Of a DNA stretch of 64,000 bases, positions 12,229 to 21,918 are shown piece after piece (the stretch's first letter is position 1; each line of letters opens with the position of its first letter). The stretch comes from Mesorhizobium japonicum MAFF 303099 (GTDB lineage Bacteria; Pseudomonadota; Alphaproteobacteria; Rhizobiales; Rhizobiaceae): the NCBI RefSeq assembly GCF_000009625.1, contig NC_002678.2, positions 2,760,001-2,824,000 on the forward strand, read 5' to 3'. The translations under genes were made by a program, and so were the position numbers. The notes beneath the pieces are model-generated. The model was not told where the DNA came from. It saw only the letters and a list, made by a program, of their open reading frames with translations, and did no database searches.

Positions 12229-12238
12229 GATGGGGGCG

Positions 12239-14509
12239 CTACAACGGAATCGAGCGGTCGTCGGCGAAGGCCTGCAGCAGCGCCCGCATCGGCAGCCCCT
12301 GCGCCGGCGCCATCAGATTGTCGTCGAAGAACGCCGTCAGCTCATCCAGCGGCAGTTCCGTCAGCATCGCCTTGACCGGGCCGATCGAGGCCGGCGACAT
12401 CGAGATCGAACGGAAGCCCAGACCGATCAGCGCCATCGCCGAGATCGGCTTGCCGGCGAGTTCTCCGCACAGCGTCACCGGCGTGTGGTTGCGGATGCCT
12501 GCATCGGCGATCTGCTTGAGCACGCGCAGGAACGGCGCCGACAGCGTGTCGAAGCGGTTGGCCAGTTGCGTGTTGCCGCGGTCGACCGCCATGACGAACT
12601 GGAACAGATCATTCGAACCGACCGAGACGAAGTCGACCGCCTTCATCAATTCGTCGAGCTGGAACAGCAGCGACGGCACTTCCAGCATCGCGCCCAATTT
12701 GAGGCTGGTCGGCAGATGGTGGGCGAAGCGCGAGAGATGCCGCACCTCGCGGTCGATGATTTCTCTTGCTTGCGCAATCTCGCTGAGTTCGGTCACCATC
12801 GGCAGCATCAGCTTGAGCTCGCGCCCGCCACTGGCCTTCAGCAGGGCGCGGATCTGGGTGCGCAGCAGCCCCGGCCGGTCGAGCGTCAGCCGGATCGCCC
12901 GCCAGCCGAGCGCCGGGTTCTCTTCCTGGATGGCGCCCTTGAAGTAGGGCAGCACCTTGTCGCCACCGATATCGATGGTGCGGAAGGTGACGGGCTTGCC
13001 ACGCGCCGCCTCCAGCACGTCGCGATAGAGTTTCTCCTGCGCCTCGGCGCGCGGGAAGGTCGAGGCGACCATGAATTGCAGCTCGGTGCGGAACAGGCCG
13101 ATGCCGGCCGCACCCGCCTCGGCCAGCTGCGGCAGGTCGACGGCAAGCCCGGCATTCATCAACAGATCGACCTGGACGCCGTCCCTGGTCGTCGACGGCT
13201 TCTTGCGCAGTTCGCGATAGACCTCTTGCCGGCGCGCACGGAACCGCACCTTTTCGGCATAGGCGGCTTCGAGATCGGACTGCGGCCGCAGATGGATCAC
13301 GCCCTCCTCGCCGTCAACGATGATGGCATCGCCGTTTTCCGCCATGGAAACGGCGCCCTTCATCTGGCCCGCGACCGGAATGCCCATGGCGCGCGCGACG
13401 ATGACGACATGGCTGGTGGCCGCGCCATCCTCGAGCACCAGCCCGCGCATTTTCTCCCTGGGATAGTCGAGCAGCTCGGCCGCGCCCATCGAGCGGGCGA
13501 CGATGATGGCGTCCTTCGGCAGCGAGGCCGCGACATCTTCCGGCCCACGCCCCATCAGCTGGCGCAAGAGCCGGTTGGCGAGGTCGTCGAAATCGCTCAT
13601 CCGCTCGCGCAGATAGGGATCGGTCATGTGCAGCATGCGCGCGCGCATGTCGCTCTGCACCTTTTCCACGGCCGCTTCGGCCGTCAGGCCGTTGCGGATG
13701 GCCTCTTCCAGCCGGCGCACCCACCCACGGTCATTGGCGAACATGCGGTAGGCTTCCAGCACCTGGCGATGCTCGCCCTCGAAGGCAACGTCGCGGCGTT
13801 CCAGCATATCGTCGATGGAGAGCCGCAGCGAGCCGAGCGAGGTCTCGAGCCGGCGGACCTCTTCCTCGCTGTCCTCGTTGAACAGATTGGTGACGACGAT
13901 GCGCGGCTCATGCAGCACGACATGGCCAAGCCCGACGCCGTCGTTGAAGGACAGGCCGGTGAAGCTGACCGGCCGGCGCAGGTCGAGTTCGAGGCCCGGC
14001 CGCGTCAGCCGCGCCAGATCGCCAGTGGCGATCATCTCGGCGATGACCATGGCGGTGGTTTCCAGCGCCTCGACCTCGTCGTCGCGATAATGGCGCATGG
14101 TCTTGTTCTGCACGACCAGGACGCCCAGCGTGCGCCCTGCCCTGAGCACCGGCACGCCGAGGAAGGAATTGTAGATCTCTTCCCCGGTCTCCGGCAGGTA
14201 GGCGAAGGCCGGATGTTCCTGCGCATTGGAAAGATTGAGCGGCCGCGCGCTGGCGGCGATGGTCCCGACAAGGCCTTGCCCGAGCCGCAGCTGCGCCAGG
14301 TGGACAGCGTTCGGGTTCAGACCCTCGGTGGCATAGAGCTCGAGCACCGAATCGGCGCGCAGCACATAGAGCGAGCACACTTCCGCGACCATGTTGGAAG
14401 CGATATCGCGCACGATCCGGTCAAGCCGCTCCTGCGGCTCCAGCGGCTCTTGCATGAGCTCGCGGAGCCGTTTCAGCAAAACGCGCGGGCCACTGGCCTG
14501 GTCACGCAT
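12239..14509 (-). CDS. ptsP: PTS-Ntr enzyme I (phosphoenolpyruvate-protein phosphotransferase)
   Basis: First enzyme of the nitrogen-related phosphotransferase cascade: transfers phosphate from PEP to NPr, linking carbon and nitrogen status to regulation in rhizobia. The 756-residue length and domain order fit PtsP rather than sugar-type enzyme I: an N-terminal GAF domain (about 1-165), the enzyme-I N-domain, the swivelling His domain with phospho-acceptor His367 in [13 protein letters not shown], and the C-terminal PEP-binding barrel with [19 protein letters not shown] and CGELAGK. GGAG precedes the ATG. It lies between lysC and prfA in the same direction. No downstream PTS proteins lie in this window. 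Confidence 0.96.
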   Translation of the reverse strand: MRDQASGPRVLLKRLRELMQEPLEPQERLDRIVRDIASNMVAEVCSLYVLRADSVLELYATEGLNPNAVHLAQLRLGQGLVGTIAASARPLNLSNAQEHPAFAYLPETGEEIYNSFLGVPVLRAGRTLGVLVVQNKTMRHYRDDEVEALETTAMVIAEMIATGDLARLTRPGLELDLRRPVSFTGLSFNDGVGLGHVVLHEPRIVVTNLFNEDSEEEVRRLETSLGSLRLSIDDMLERRDVAFEGEHRQVLEAYRMFANDRGWVRRLEEAIRNGLTAEAAVEKVQSDMRARMLHMTDPYLRERMSDFDDLANRLLRQLMGRGPEDVAASLPKDAIIVARSMGAAELLDYPREKMRGLVLEDGAATSHVVIVARAMGIPVAGQMKGAVSMAENGDAIIVDGEEGVIHLRPQSDLEAAYAEKVRFRARRQEVYRELRKKPSTTRDGVQVDLLMNAGLAVDLPQLAEAGAAGIGLFRTELQFMVASTFPRAEAQEKLYRDVLEAARGKPVTFRTIDIGGDKVLPYFKGAIQEENPALGWRAIRLTLDRPGLLRTQIRALLKASGGRELKLMLPMVTELSEIAQAREIIDREVRHLSRFAHHLPTSLKLGAMLEVPSLLFQLDELMKAVDFVSVGSNDLFQFVMAVDRGNTQLANRFDTLSAPFLRVLKQIADAGIRNHTPVTLCGELAGKPISAMALIGLGFRSISMSPASIGPVKAMLTELPLDELTAFFDDNLMAPAQGLPMRALLQAFADDRSIPL

Positions 14510-14590
14510 CGCGGCTTCTTCTCCAATGAAACACTTGCCGGCGCAGTTTCCGCCGCTGCCGGCATGCGCGCAACAACTGATTCAGTCTTG

Positions 14591-15844
14591 CTACTGCTTA
14601 TCCAGACCGTAGACGGAATGCAAAGTGCGAACCGCAAGTTCGGTGTACGGACCGTCGATCAGTATCGAAATCTTGATCTCGGAGGTGGTGATGGCGCGGA
14701 TATTGATCGCCTTGTCGGCCAGTGCCTTGAAAGCGGTGGCGGCGACACCGGCGTGGCTCCTCATGCCGATGCCGATGACCGAAACCTTCGACATGCCGGC
14801 TTCCGACTGCACGACATCATAGCCGACCTCGGCCTTCAGCCGGTCGAGCACGGCCAGCGCCTTGTCGACGTCACCCGAAGGCACGGTGAAGGTCATGTCG
14901 GTGAACTTGCCGTCCTCGGAGATGTTCTGGACGATCATGTCGACATTGATGTTGGCTTCGGCCAGCGGCCCGAAAATGCCGGCGGCGACGCCAGGGCGGT
15001 CGCCGACGCGGCGCAGCGAAATCTGGGCCTCGTCCTTGGCGTAGGCAATTCCGGTGACGACCTGCTGTTCCACGATCTCTTCCTCGTCGCAAATGAGCGT
15101 TCCCGGAGGATTGAGCAAATCCCCCATTCCGGGCGCATCGGGATCGTCGAAGGACGACCGCACGAAGGTACGCACCCTGTGCACCATGGCAAGCTCGACC
15201 GAACGCACCTGCAGAACCTTGGCGCCGAGCGAGGCCATTTCAAGCATTTCCTCGAAAGAGATCTTGGCCAGCCGCCGCGCCTTGGGCTCGATGCGCGGAT
15301 CGGTGGTGTAGACCCCGTCGACGTCGGTGTAGATGTCGCAGCGATCGGCCTTGACCGCCGCGGCGATGGCGACCGCGCTGGTGTCGGAACCGCCGCGGCC
15401 GAGGGTCGCGATGCGATTGTCCGGCCCGATGCCCTGGAAGCCGGCGATGACGGCCACCTGGCCCTCGCCGAAACGCTTGATCAGGAAGGCGCCGTCAATG
15501 TCGAGGATGCGCGCCGCGCCATGTGCATTGTCGGTCTTGATCGGGATCTGCCAGCCCTGCCAGGACCGGGCATGCACGCCCATGTTCTGCAAGGTGATGG
15601 CGAGCAGACCGGCGGTGACCTGTTCGCCGGAAGCGACCACCGCGTCATATTCGCGTGCGTCGTGCATCGGCGAGGCCTCGCGCGTCCAGCCGACCAGCTC
15701 GTTGGTCTTGCCGGCCATCGCCGAAACCACCACCGCCACCTCATGGCCGGCGTCGACCTCGCGTTTGACGTGACGCGCCACATTGCGGATGCGGGCGATG
15801 TCGGCGACGGAGGTTCCGCCGAATTTCATCACGATACGCGCCAT
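14591..15844 (-). CDS. lysC: Aspartate kinase
   Basis: Phosphorylates aspartate as the first step to lysine, threonine, methionine and diaminopimelate. The 417-residue product starts with the kinase signature MARIVMKFGGTSVADI and continues with VVSAMAGKTNELV, FQGIGPDNRIATLGRGGSDT and DVDGVYTTDPRI. The last 150 residues hold two ACT regulatory domains (GDRPGVAAGIFGPLAEANIN and IGIGMRSHAGVAATAFKALA), typical of allosterically inhibited monofunctional enzymes. In many genomes ubiG lies divergently next to it; here a diguanylate cyclase and a glycolipid-binding-like gene intervene. Confidence 0.97.
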   Translation of the reverse strand: MARIVMKFGGTSVADIARIRNVARHVKREVDAGHEVAVVVSAMAGKTNELVGWTREASPMHDAREYDAVVASGEQVTAGLLAITLQNMGVHARSWQGWQIPIKTDNAHGAARILDIDGAFLIKRFGEGQVAVIAGFQGIGPDNRIATLGRGGSDTSAVAIAAAVKADRCDIYTDVDGVYTTDPRIEPKARRLAKISFEEMLEMASLGAKVLQVRSVELAMVHRVRTFVRSSFDDPDAPGMGDLLNPPGTLICDEEEIVEQQVVTGIAYAKDEAQISLRRVGDRPGVAAGIFGPLAEANINVDMIVQNISEDGKFTDMTFTVPSGDVDKALAVLDRLKAEVGYDVVQSEAGMSKVSVIGIGMRSHAGVAATAFKALADKAINIRAITTSEIKISILIDGPYTELAVRTLHSVYGLDKQ

Positions 15845-16101
15845 GGAAGCGAAATGCCTTTGACTGAAGCCGGCCTGAAGCCGAAAACGAAGGAAAGCGC
15901 CCGGCTGGCGCCGGCCGCTGAATGCGCGGCCTCCTTAGCCAAATGCTTTGGGTTTCGCAAGGCTGGCAGCGGAATGCCGGCTTCAAGAAACGGTATTTTG
16001 CCATCCGGCACCGCGCTGATTGCCAAACGTCGCCCGCGGGCAATTCCTTTTGGTTCGCCCGGCATGCCATGTCGTGGATATGCCGAACTCGTTCTGTCGG
16101 G

Positions 16102-18333
16102 TTAAGCCACGCTTTGGCTGGCGGTGGAAAGATCCCATTGCGGATCGGCCCTGCCCAATCCGGCAACAACGCGGTCGCGGCCGTCCGCCTTTGCCTGATA
16201 GAGCGAACGATCCGCGGCGTTGACGATTTCGACCCATGACGCGCCGAGTTCCGGGAAGGCGGACACGCCGAACGAGGCCGTGATGGTTCCGAGCGTGCGG
16301 CCGCGATGCGTCAGATGCAGCTGCTTGATCGCCTTGCGCAGCGCCTCGGCGCGCTCGGCGGCATCGGCGAGCGACGTTCCCGGCATCATAAGGGCGAACT
16401 CCTCGCCACCGTAGCGTGACACCACGTCGCTTTCCCTGGCATGGTCGAGCAGCGTGGCGGCGACCTGCTTGAGCACGAGATCGCCCGCCTCATGGCCGAA
16501 CGTGTCGTTGAACTGCTTGAAATGATCGACATCGAGCATGATCATCGCCAGCGGCTGCCCGGAACGCTCCATGCGCCTCAGTTCGCGACTGCTCGTTTCC
16601 TCCAGATAGCGGCGGTTGTAGAGCCCGGTGTTCGGATCGCGGATCGATTGTTGCCGCAATGTTTCGCGCAGGCGCAGATTGGCCAATGCCAGGGCCAGTG
16701 TGTCGACGACGCCGCGCAGGATCTGTTGCCGCTCGGTCAGCCAGTCCGGTCTGTCGGCCGCGTCCGGTTCGCACAGATGCACGATGCCAAGCGTCTCCCC
16801 CTGCGCCGCCAGAGGCATGCAGACATAACCGCGGCCGCCATTCTCGGTGATGTGGTTGCAGCGCGGCGTCAGCATGCCGGGACCGGCAACATGTTCCTGG
16901 CCGCGCCGCAGCGCCCAGCAATCTTCCGGCGCGAACTGGCCAACGCTCGAACGGACGGCGCCCCAATGCGCCATTTCCTCGACCAGGTTGCGCGAGGCGC
17001 TGGTCAGATGAACGGTCCCGCTCAACCCGCCGAAGAAATCGGGCATGGCCGAGCCGACGACGGAAAAGGCTTCATGGAAGGTGACGCATGCCTGAAGCAG
17101 TTCGCCGAGCTTGACCAGCCGGGTCGTTGCCTGGGACGTCTCCTTCAGTTCGCGATTGAGCGTCGCCAGTTCCTCGGCGCGATCGCTGACCGCCCGCTCG
17201 GCGCTGCGCAGCTCGCTGATGTCGTTCAACGTCAATACGATCCCGCCGTCGGAACGATTGAGCGGATTGCAGCTTGCAATCACCGGCAGGTATGATCCGT
17301 CCGGCTTTGCCAGCCGCACCTCGGCCTGATGCCCACGCCCCGTGGTCAACGCCAGCTCGATCGGCGATGTCGCCTGCGCCATCCTGTCTCCCGACAGTCC
17401 CCTTATGTCGAGGATCGACCGCCAATCCTGCCCTTCGATCCTGTCGTTGCGCAGTCCGACGATCTCGGCGGCCGCAGGATTGGCCGAGACGATCCGGCCA
17501 TCACCGTCAATGACGACAATGCCCTCGGCGACGGTACGGACAATATCCTCGATATAGGCCTTGTGCTCGACGAGCAGCCCACGCGAGGATTCGAGTTCGG
17601 TTGCCATGCTGTCGAAGCCTCGCGCCAATTGGCCGAACTCGTCGTTGGAAGTAAGGCCGATGCGCGCGCCGGCGTCGCCGCGCGCCAGCGATTCGATGCC
17701 GCGGTTGAGGCCGGAAAGGCCGGCGCCAAAGCCGCGCAGCAACAGAAGAGCCGAAATCGCCGAGATCAACACGGCGGCTGCGGTACACAGGCCGATGAGC
17801 CAGAGCACGGTGTTGGTGCGCTGCTGGGCGGCACGCAGCAGCGGCGTGTACTCGAACAACACCGCGCCGACCGTCTTGCCGGGAGCATCCTTGATCGGCA
17901 CCGCGACGAGATTGATCGCTTCCGATACGTCGGCGCTGCTTTCAACGAAGTCACGCGGCGCGCCGTCCTCGATCGTCCGGCCGACTTCATTGTCGGGATC
18001 GTGGCCGTACCGTGTGCCGACATTTTTTTCTTCGCCTGGGACATCGGCAAGGATGACCTTGTCGTGATTGAGGACAACGAGGTCGCGTTTCGAGTCGCTG
18101 TGTTGCGCGGTCACGAATTCACGCAGCGCCTCGGGCCTCTCGAACAAGGAATGCGGCGCATCGGCAGCCTTGAAGGCAATCGTTTCGGCCAATTGCCGCC
18201 CAACGCTCGTCGCTTCGGCGAGCGCACCGGATCTTGTCAGCGATATCTGGGAGATTATCGCAATCCCGCCCACCAGGCCGATCAAGACCGCGGCGCTCAA
18301 CAAGGTGGCAACAATCTGGGTCTTGATCCGCAC
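16102..18333 (-). CDS. Membrane diguanylate cyclase: periplasmic sensor, HAMP, PAS, GAF, GGDEF
   Basis: Makes the second messenger cyclic di-GMP from GTP. About 743 residues: TM helix near the N-terminus (TQIVATLLSAAVLIGLVGGI), periplasmic domain of about 145 residues, second TM (LWLIGLCTAAAVLISAISA), HAMP-like segment (LARGDAGARIGLTSNDEFG), PAS (about 250-370), a GAF domain carrying the CWALRRGQEH motif, then GGDEF. The active loop is GGEEF (642-646), and an R-E-S-D inhibitory I-site starts nine residues before it, so catalysis and product inhibition both look intact. Start taken as the GTG at 18333; a TTG one codon earlier is equally possible. No EAL domain is present. Confidence 0.93.
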   Translation of the reverse strand: MRIKTQIVATLLSAAVLIGLVGGIAIISQISLTRSGALAEATSVGRQLAETIAFKAADAPHSLFERPEALREFVTAQHSDSKRDLVVLNHDKVILADVPGEEKNVGTRYGHDPDNEVGRTIEDGAPRDFVESSADVSEAINLVAVPIKDAPGKTVGAVLFEYTPLLRAAQQRTNTVLWLIGLCTAAAVLISAISALLLLRGFGAGLSGLNRGIESLARGDAGARIGLTSNDEFGQLARGFDSMATELESSRGLLVEHKAYIEDIVRTVAEGIVVIDGDGRIVSANPAAAEIVGLRNDRIEGQDWRSILDIRGLSGDRMAQATSPIELALTTGRGHQAEVRLAKPDGSYLPVIASCNPLNRSDGGIVLTLNDISELRSAERAVSDRAEELATLNRELKETSQATTRLVKLGELLQACVTFHEAFSVVGSAMPDFFGGLSGTVHLTSASRNLVEEMAHWGAVRSSVGQFAPEDCWALRRGQEHVAGPGMLTPRCNHITENGGRGYVCMPLAAQGETLGIVHLCEPDAADRPDWLTERQQILRGVVDTLALALANLRLRETLRQQSIRDPNTGLYNRRYLEETSSRELRRMERSGQPLAMIMLDVDHFKQFNDTFGHEAGDLVLKQVAATLLDHARESDVVSRYGGEEFALMMPGTSLADAAERAEALRKAIKQLHLTHRGRTLGTITASFGVSAFPELGASWVEIVNAADRSLYQAKADGRDRVVAGLGRADPQWDLSTASQSVA

Positions 18334-18466
18334 CAAGCCATCCCAACCAATGGGAGGGCAATATACATGCCGATCCCCGCTCGTGCTTCAGGAAACCGCC
18401 AACCTCGTAAATTTCATGTTAAGGCGTCCTAATAGACCACCTTTTCCCAGACCGAGCGATGCTGGG

Positions 18467-19036
18467 TCAGCCTGGCCGCGCCGTGGTTCTCCACAGGCCG
18501 GGATAGTCGACCACGAAGCCGTGCGGCGAGACACCAAGGATCTCGTCATAGCCGAACACGGGCGCGCTATACGCGTAGCGGGTCTCGTCGAGACGCCTAT
18601 AGCTTTGCTCGAGAAGCACCATCTCGAGCGTTGGAAAGCTCAGGTAGGCGGCTGGAGCGAGCGTCGTCTCCCCGATGCCGAGGTCGAACCGGCGTATCGC
18701 CAGCAGGTTCGATGCCGGTGTAAAGCCGAGGTCGACGTCGACAAGGCCGGCAACGCCCCGCTGAGGCTCGCCGTTCAGCATCCACTCGCCGTCGGCACGT
18801 CGTTCAATGGCATAGTGCAGCTCGCGCAGGCCGAGAAAACCATCGACCCGAGCCGATCGCGTGCGCCAGCCGGTGTCGCAAATCACCTCATAGGCAAGGC
18901 AGCATGGCTTGCCGTCCTGGACGAAAATGGCCTGTCCCCGAAGGCTGTGCCCGCCATCGGCTTGCGACAGCAGGCAGGCATCGTGGCCCTCCACATCCAG
19001 CCTGCGCCAAAGGATCGAAGCCGTCATGACTGTCAT
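18467..19036 (-). CDS. Putative glycolipid-binding domain protein (PF06475-like)
   Basis: A 189-residue soluble protein without signal peptide or TM segment. The pattern LEGH/LDVEGHDACLL...VFVQDGKPCCLAYEVICDTGWRTRSARVDG...ANLLAIRRFDL resembles the putative glycolipid-binding family (PA1994-like beta barrel, structurally related to LolA/LppX). I recognise the family from this pattern; its ligand is not established. A strong ribosome site (GAGGGAG, 6-bp spacing) supports the ATG at 19036. It is divergent from ubiG across 182 bp and upstream of the diguanylate cyclase in the same direction. Confidence 0.7.
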   Translation of the reverse strand: MTVMTASILWRRLDVEGHDACLLSQADGGHSLRGQAIFVQDGKPCCLAYEVICDTGWRTRSARVDGFLGLRELHYAIERRADGEWMLNGEPQRGVAGLVDVDLGFTPASNLLAIRRFDLGIGETTLAPAAYLSFPTLEMVLLEQSYRRLDETRYAYSAPVFGYDEILGVSPHGFVVDYPGLWRTTARPG

Positions 19037-19218
19037 CGCGCACTCCCTCTAATCCAAACGATGCCCCTCATTCGCCCGCCACGCCAATTGTGTTTCACCG
19101 CCGCACCCGACAGCTGACATGCCCTGACAGGATGTTTCGGCCTGTCGGCAGAGGAAAATTGTTGCCTTGACTTTCCCGCTCCCACGCCCGACTTCCTAGC
19201 GTTCGAGGAGACCAACCA

Positions 19219-19968
19219 ATGCCAGAACCCCGACGATCGACGATCGATGCCGGAGAAGTCGAACGCTTTTCCGCCCTTGCTGCCGAATGGTGGAACCCGA
19301 ACGGCAAGTTTCGTCCGCTGCACAAGTTCAATCCGGTCCGGCTTTCCTATATCCGCGACCAGATAGCGGCGCGCTTCGGCCGTGACCCGCGTGCCGCGCG
19401 GCCGTTCGAGGGGCTGCGCATCCTCGATATCGGCTGCGGCGGCGGTCTTTTGTGCGAGCCGATGGCGCGGCTTGGCGCCGAGGTCGTGGGAGCGGATGCC
19501 TCCGAGACAAACATCGAAGTGGCGAAACTGCACGCGGCCGAAGGCAATGTGATCGTCGACTACCGAGCCACGACGGCCGAGGATCTTGCCGACGCCGGCG
19601 AGACATTCGACGTCATCCTCAACATGGAAGTGGTCGAGCACGTCGCCGACATCGACCTGTTCGTCGCCAAATGCGGGCAGATGGTCCGGCCCGGCGGCAT
19701 CATGTTCGTGGCCACCATCAACCGCACGCTGAAGGCGCTCGGCCTGGCTATCATCGGCGCCGAATATGTGCTGCGCTGGCTGCCGCGCGGCACCCACCAG
19801 TTCGGCAAGCTGGTGCGCCCGGAAGAACTGGAGAAGGCGCTCGGCGGCGCCAGCCTGACGATCATCGACCGCACCGGCGTCACCTACAATCCGCTTGCCG
19901 ACCGTTGGGCGCGGTCGAAGGACATGGACGTCAATTACATGGTGCTGGCGGAAAAGGGATCGGTCTGA
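19219..19968 (+). CDS. ubiG: UbiG ubiquinone O-methyltransferase
   Basis: Catalyses the two O-methylation steps of ubiquinone biosynthesis using S-adenosylmethionine. The 249-residue product has the family N-terminus ([21 protein letters not shown]), SAM motif [21 protein letters not shown], the [11 protein letters not shown] acidic strand, EVVEHVAD, and the C-terminal membrane-contact and substrate region [22 protein letters not shown] precedes the ATG. A mosaic repeat element starts 30 bp after the stop. Confidence 0.97.
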   Translation: MPEPRRSTIDAGEVERFSALAAEWWNPNGKFRPLHKFNPVRLSYIRDQIAARFGRDPRAARPFEGLRILDIGCGGGLLCEPMARLGAEVVGADASETNIEVAKLHAAEGNVIVDYRATTAEDLADAGETFDVILNMEVVEHVADIDLFVAKCGQMVRPGGIMFVATINRTLKALGLAIIGAEYVLRWLPRGTHQFGKLVRPEELEKALGGASLTIIDRTGVTYNPLADRWARSKDMDVNYMVLAEKGSV

Positions 19969-19997
19969 TCCGGCACACTTTTCCTGGAATTTGTTCC

Positions 19998-20163
19998 AAG
20001 GTGTGTTGAGATTCAGGTCAGGCCGAGTCGAAAATGGTGGCTTCCGAGAACCGGAGCGGAGCGTACTTTTGGGTGAGCTCAGTTCTACTGCGACGCAGTA
20101 GAACGGGGAAGCGCAGGTATCAGCCATTTGCAGGCCGGCATCACCTGAATATCAGCACACCTT
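19998..20163. repeat. Mosaic intergenic repeat, copy 1, with 27-bp terminal inverted repeats
   Basis: 166-bp element between ubiG and the flavin reductase gene. Its ends (19998-20024 and 20137-20163) are inverted repeats matching at 23 of 27 positions, starting AAGGTGTG. The interior has a 21-base segment (20048-20068, beginning GAACCGGAGCGG) identical to one in the element at 44451-44579, followed in both by GTGAGC and GGAAGCGCAG. Copy 1 alone carries a perfect hairpin, GTTCTACTGC-GAC-GCAGTAGAAC, at 20082-20104. The right end overlaps the flavin reductase stop codon. It resembles non-coding mosaic elements of rhizobia (RIME type); that family name is inferred, not searched. Confidence 0.75.
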
Positions 20164-20659
20164 AGGCGTCGAGCGGCCTATAGCCGCCCCGCCAATAGAT
20201 CAGCGCCTGGCCGGCATCGCGGGTGCGCACCGCCTCGACCGAACCGATGACGATGGAATGCGTGCCCCGGTCGATCATCTCGTCAAGGCTGCAGTCGAAG
20301 GCGGCCACGGCGTCGGAAAGCAGCGCGGCTCCGGTCTTCAGCGTCACCCATTCGGCGCCCTCATAACGATCCTTGCCCTTGATGCCGCCAAAGCCGGAGA
20401 AGCGCTCCGCCACGGCTTGATGCTGAGGGCCTAGCGAATTGACGCCGAAATGCCGGTAGCGCTCGATAACCGGCCAGGTGGATGACGATCGGTTGACGCA
20501 AGCGATCACCTTGGGCGGCTCGGCCGACAGCGAGACCACCGAAATGACGACAAGGCCGGAACGGTCGTCGCCGACACCGGCGGTGATGACGCTGACATTG
20601 CCGACGATGAGCCGCATGGCGGCGCGGAAGTCGGCGACGCTGACCTGAGCTTCTGTCAT
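20162..20659 (-). CDS. Flavin reductase family protein (FMN reductase component)
   Basis: About 165 residues of the flavin reductase-like (HpaC/RutF-type) split-barrel family. It probably supplies reduced FMN to the monooxygenase encoded 24 bp upstream. Family features: N-terminal DFRAAMRLIVGNVSVITAG, SLSAEPPKVIACVNRSSSTWPVI, FGVNSLGPQH..AERFSG, and the late strand DAAFDCSL/HSIVIGSVEAV...YWRGGYRPL. The second ATG (20659, MTEAQVS) is preferred because AGAGG is 8 bases upstream; an ATG two codons earlier is too close. The stop codon lies in the end of a mosaic repeat. Confidence 0.88.
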   Translation of the reverse strand: MTEAQVSVADFRAAMRLIVGNVSVITAGVGDDRSGLVVISVVSLSAEPPKVIACVNRSSSTWPVIERYRHFGVNSLGPQHQAVAERFSGFGGIKGKDRYEGAEWVTLKTGAALLSDAVAAFDCSLDEMIDRGTHSIVIGSVEAVRTRDAGQALIYWRGGYRPLDA

Positions 20660-20683
20660 GGACATTGCCTCTTCGCTTCTTTG

Positions 20684-21808
20684 CTAAGCCGCCGACTGCA
20701 TCGCGGCCGGTGCGATGCGGATGCCTCTCTCTTCGAGAATGGGTAGCACGGTGTCGCGGAAATAGGGGAATTCCTCGACATAGTTGACGAAGGACAGCGT
20801 CGAGCCGCGAAAACCTGCCTCGTGCAAGGCGGTGATCCCGTCGGCGACCTGCTCGGGCGTGCCGGTGAGCGGAAAGCCGCCATGGCCCGCCGCCATGCGG
20901 TCGCGAATGAGCGCCAAGAGATCATGCGGGAACGACTGCGCATGGGCGAATTGCAGCCGCACCAGATTGTCGACCGCCGCCCAGTCGGCATTGGCGCGGC
21001 CGAAATGTTCGAGATAGTCCGTGGCTTCCTTCTCGGTCGGCCGGCAGACGACATGGGCAAAGGTCAGCACGTCGACATCGCTGCCGGCGGCCCTCGCCTG
21101 CTCCTTCAGCGCAATGATCTCATCCTTGGAGCGCGCCAGGTCGATTGCCGGGGTGAACAGGAAATCGGCGTTGCGGACCGCGAATTTGCGGCCCTCCTCC
21201 GACCCGGCCGCATTGAGGATCGGCAGCCGTGACGACGGGCGCGGGTCGCCAAGCACATTCTTGAGCTTGAACCACGTGCCGTCCCAGTCAAAGGCTTCCG
21301 TGCGCCCCCACAACGCCTGGACAATGTCGAACCATTCCTGGGCATAGCCGTAGCGCGTGACATGGTCATCGGGCAGCGTCAAACCGAGCGCCTCATATTC
21401 CGGCTTGTTCCAGCCGGCGACGATGTTGAGGCCGATGCGGCCACGGCTGATCTGGTCGATGGTCGCCAGTTGCTTGGCGACGACCACGGGATGGTTGGCC
21501 GCGGTATGGGTGGTGGCGAAAACCGTGATGTTGCGGGTGAGCGCCAGAAGCCCGGCCGCCCAGGTGATCGTCTCCAGCACGTTGCCGTGGAAATTCGTCT
21601 CGCCGCCATAACCGATCCAGCGCGCGATCGGCAGCATGAAGTCGATACCGGCCTCGTCGAGCAGATGCGCCAGGCGCAGATTGTTGTCCCAGGAACTGGC
21701 CCAGCGCTCGGGAACCTTGGTGACGGTCATGCCGCCGGAACAATTGGACGCGAAAGTGCCAAGAAAGAAGGGCTGCGCATGAGGCGCGGTCTTGTCGAGC
21801 ATGCTCAT
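20684..21808 (-). CDS. LLM-class FMN-dependent monooxygenase (bacterial luciferase-like)
   Basis: A 374-residue luciferase-fold oxygenase using FMNH2 and O2. Family features: ASNCSGGMTVTKVPERW, DEAGIDFMLPIARWIGYGG, TTHTAANHPVVVAKQLATID, SRGRIGLNIVAGWNKPEYEALG and LPILNAAGSEEGRKFA. The pattern is nearest to sulfonate/sulfone or pyrimidine (RutA-like) monooxygenases, but no rut or ssu genes are adjacent, so the substrate is open. The ATG at 21808 (MSMLDK) is chosen because GAGGAG lies 10 bases upstream; an ATG six codons earlier would put that ribosome site inside the gene. It forms an operon with the flavin reductase and is divergent from a MarR-type gene. Confidence 0.92.
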   Translation of the reverse strand: MSMLDKTAPHAQPFFLGTFASNCSGGMTVTKVPERWASSWDNNLRLAHLLDEAGIDFMLPIARWIGYGGETNFHGNVLETITWAAGLLALTRNITVFATTHTAANHPVVVAKQLATIDQISRGRIGLNIVAGWNKPEYEALGLTLPDDHVTRYGYAQEWFDIVQALWGRTEAFDWDGTWFKLKNVLGDPRPSSRLPILNAAGSEEGRKFAVRNADFLFTPAIDLARSKDEIIALKEQARAAGSDVDVLTFAHVVCRPTEKEATDYLEHFGRANADWAAVDNLVRLQFAHAQSFPHDLLALIRDRMAAGHGGFPLTGTPEQVADGITALHEAGFRGSTLSFVNYVEEFPYFRDTVLPILEERGIRIAPAAMQSAA

Positions 21809-21836
21809 TGGCGGTGTTCTCCTCATTTTTGCTTAT

Positions 21837-21865
21837 AATTTATGATAGAAAGTCTATTATAAATT
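21837..21865. promoter_or_regulatory. Near-perfect operator palindrome in the monooxygenase/MarR divergent region
   Basis: Arms AATTTATGATAGA (21837-21849) and TCTATTATAAATT (21853-21865) match at 12 of 13 positions around a 3-base spacer. TATAAT hexamers fall on both strands at its edges (plus 21834-21839; minus 21861-21856), so a bound dimer would cover the -10 regions of both divergent genes. The length and symmetry fit a MarR-family site. I infer that the regulator starting at 21919 binds here and controls itself and the monooxygenase operon. Confidence 0.75.
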
Positions 21866-21918
21866 CATGTGGACGCAATCACCGGGATCAGCGCATGCTG
21901 ATGGCAGGGGACAGGCAG

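Noticed and set aside
12221..16105. 1294-codon open frame on the plus strand opposite prfA end, ptsP and lysC
   Set aside because: It mirrors ptsP and lysC codon by codon in antisense, has His/Arg/Gly-rich composition and no family motifs. Long antisense frames are expected opposite high-GC genes.
19972..20009. Terminator after ubiG
   Set aside because: CACAC..CCTGGAA / TTCCAAGG.GTGTG can pair but with bulges and no T-tract, and its right arm belongs to the mosaic repeat.
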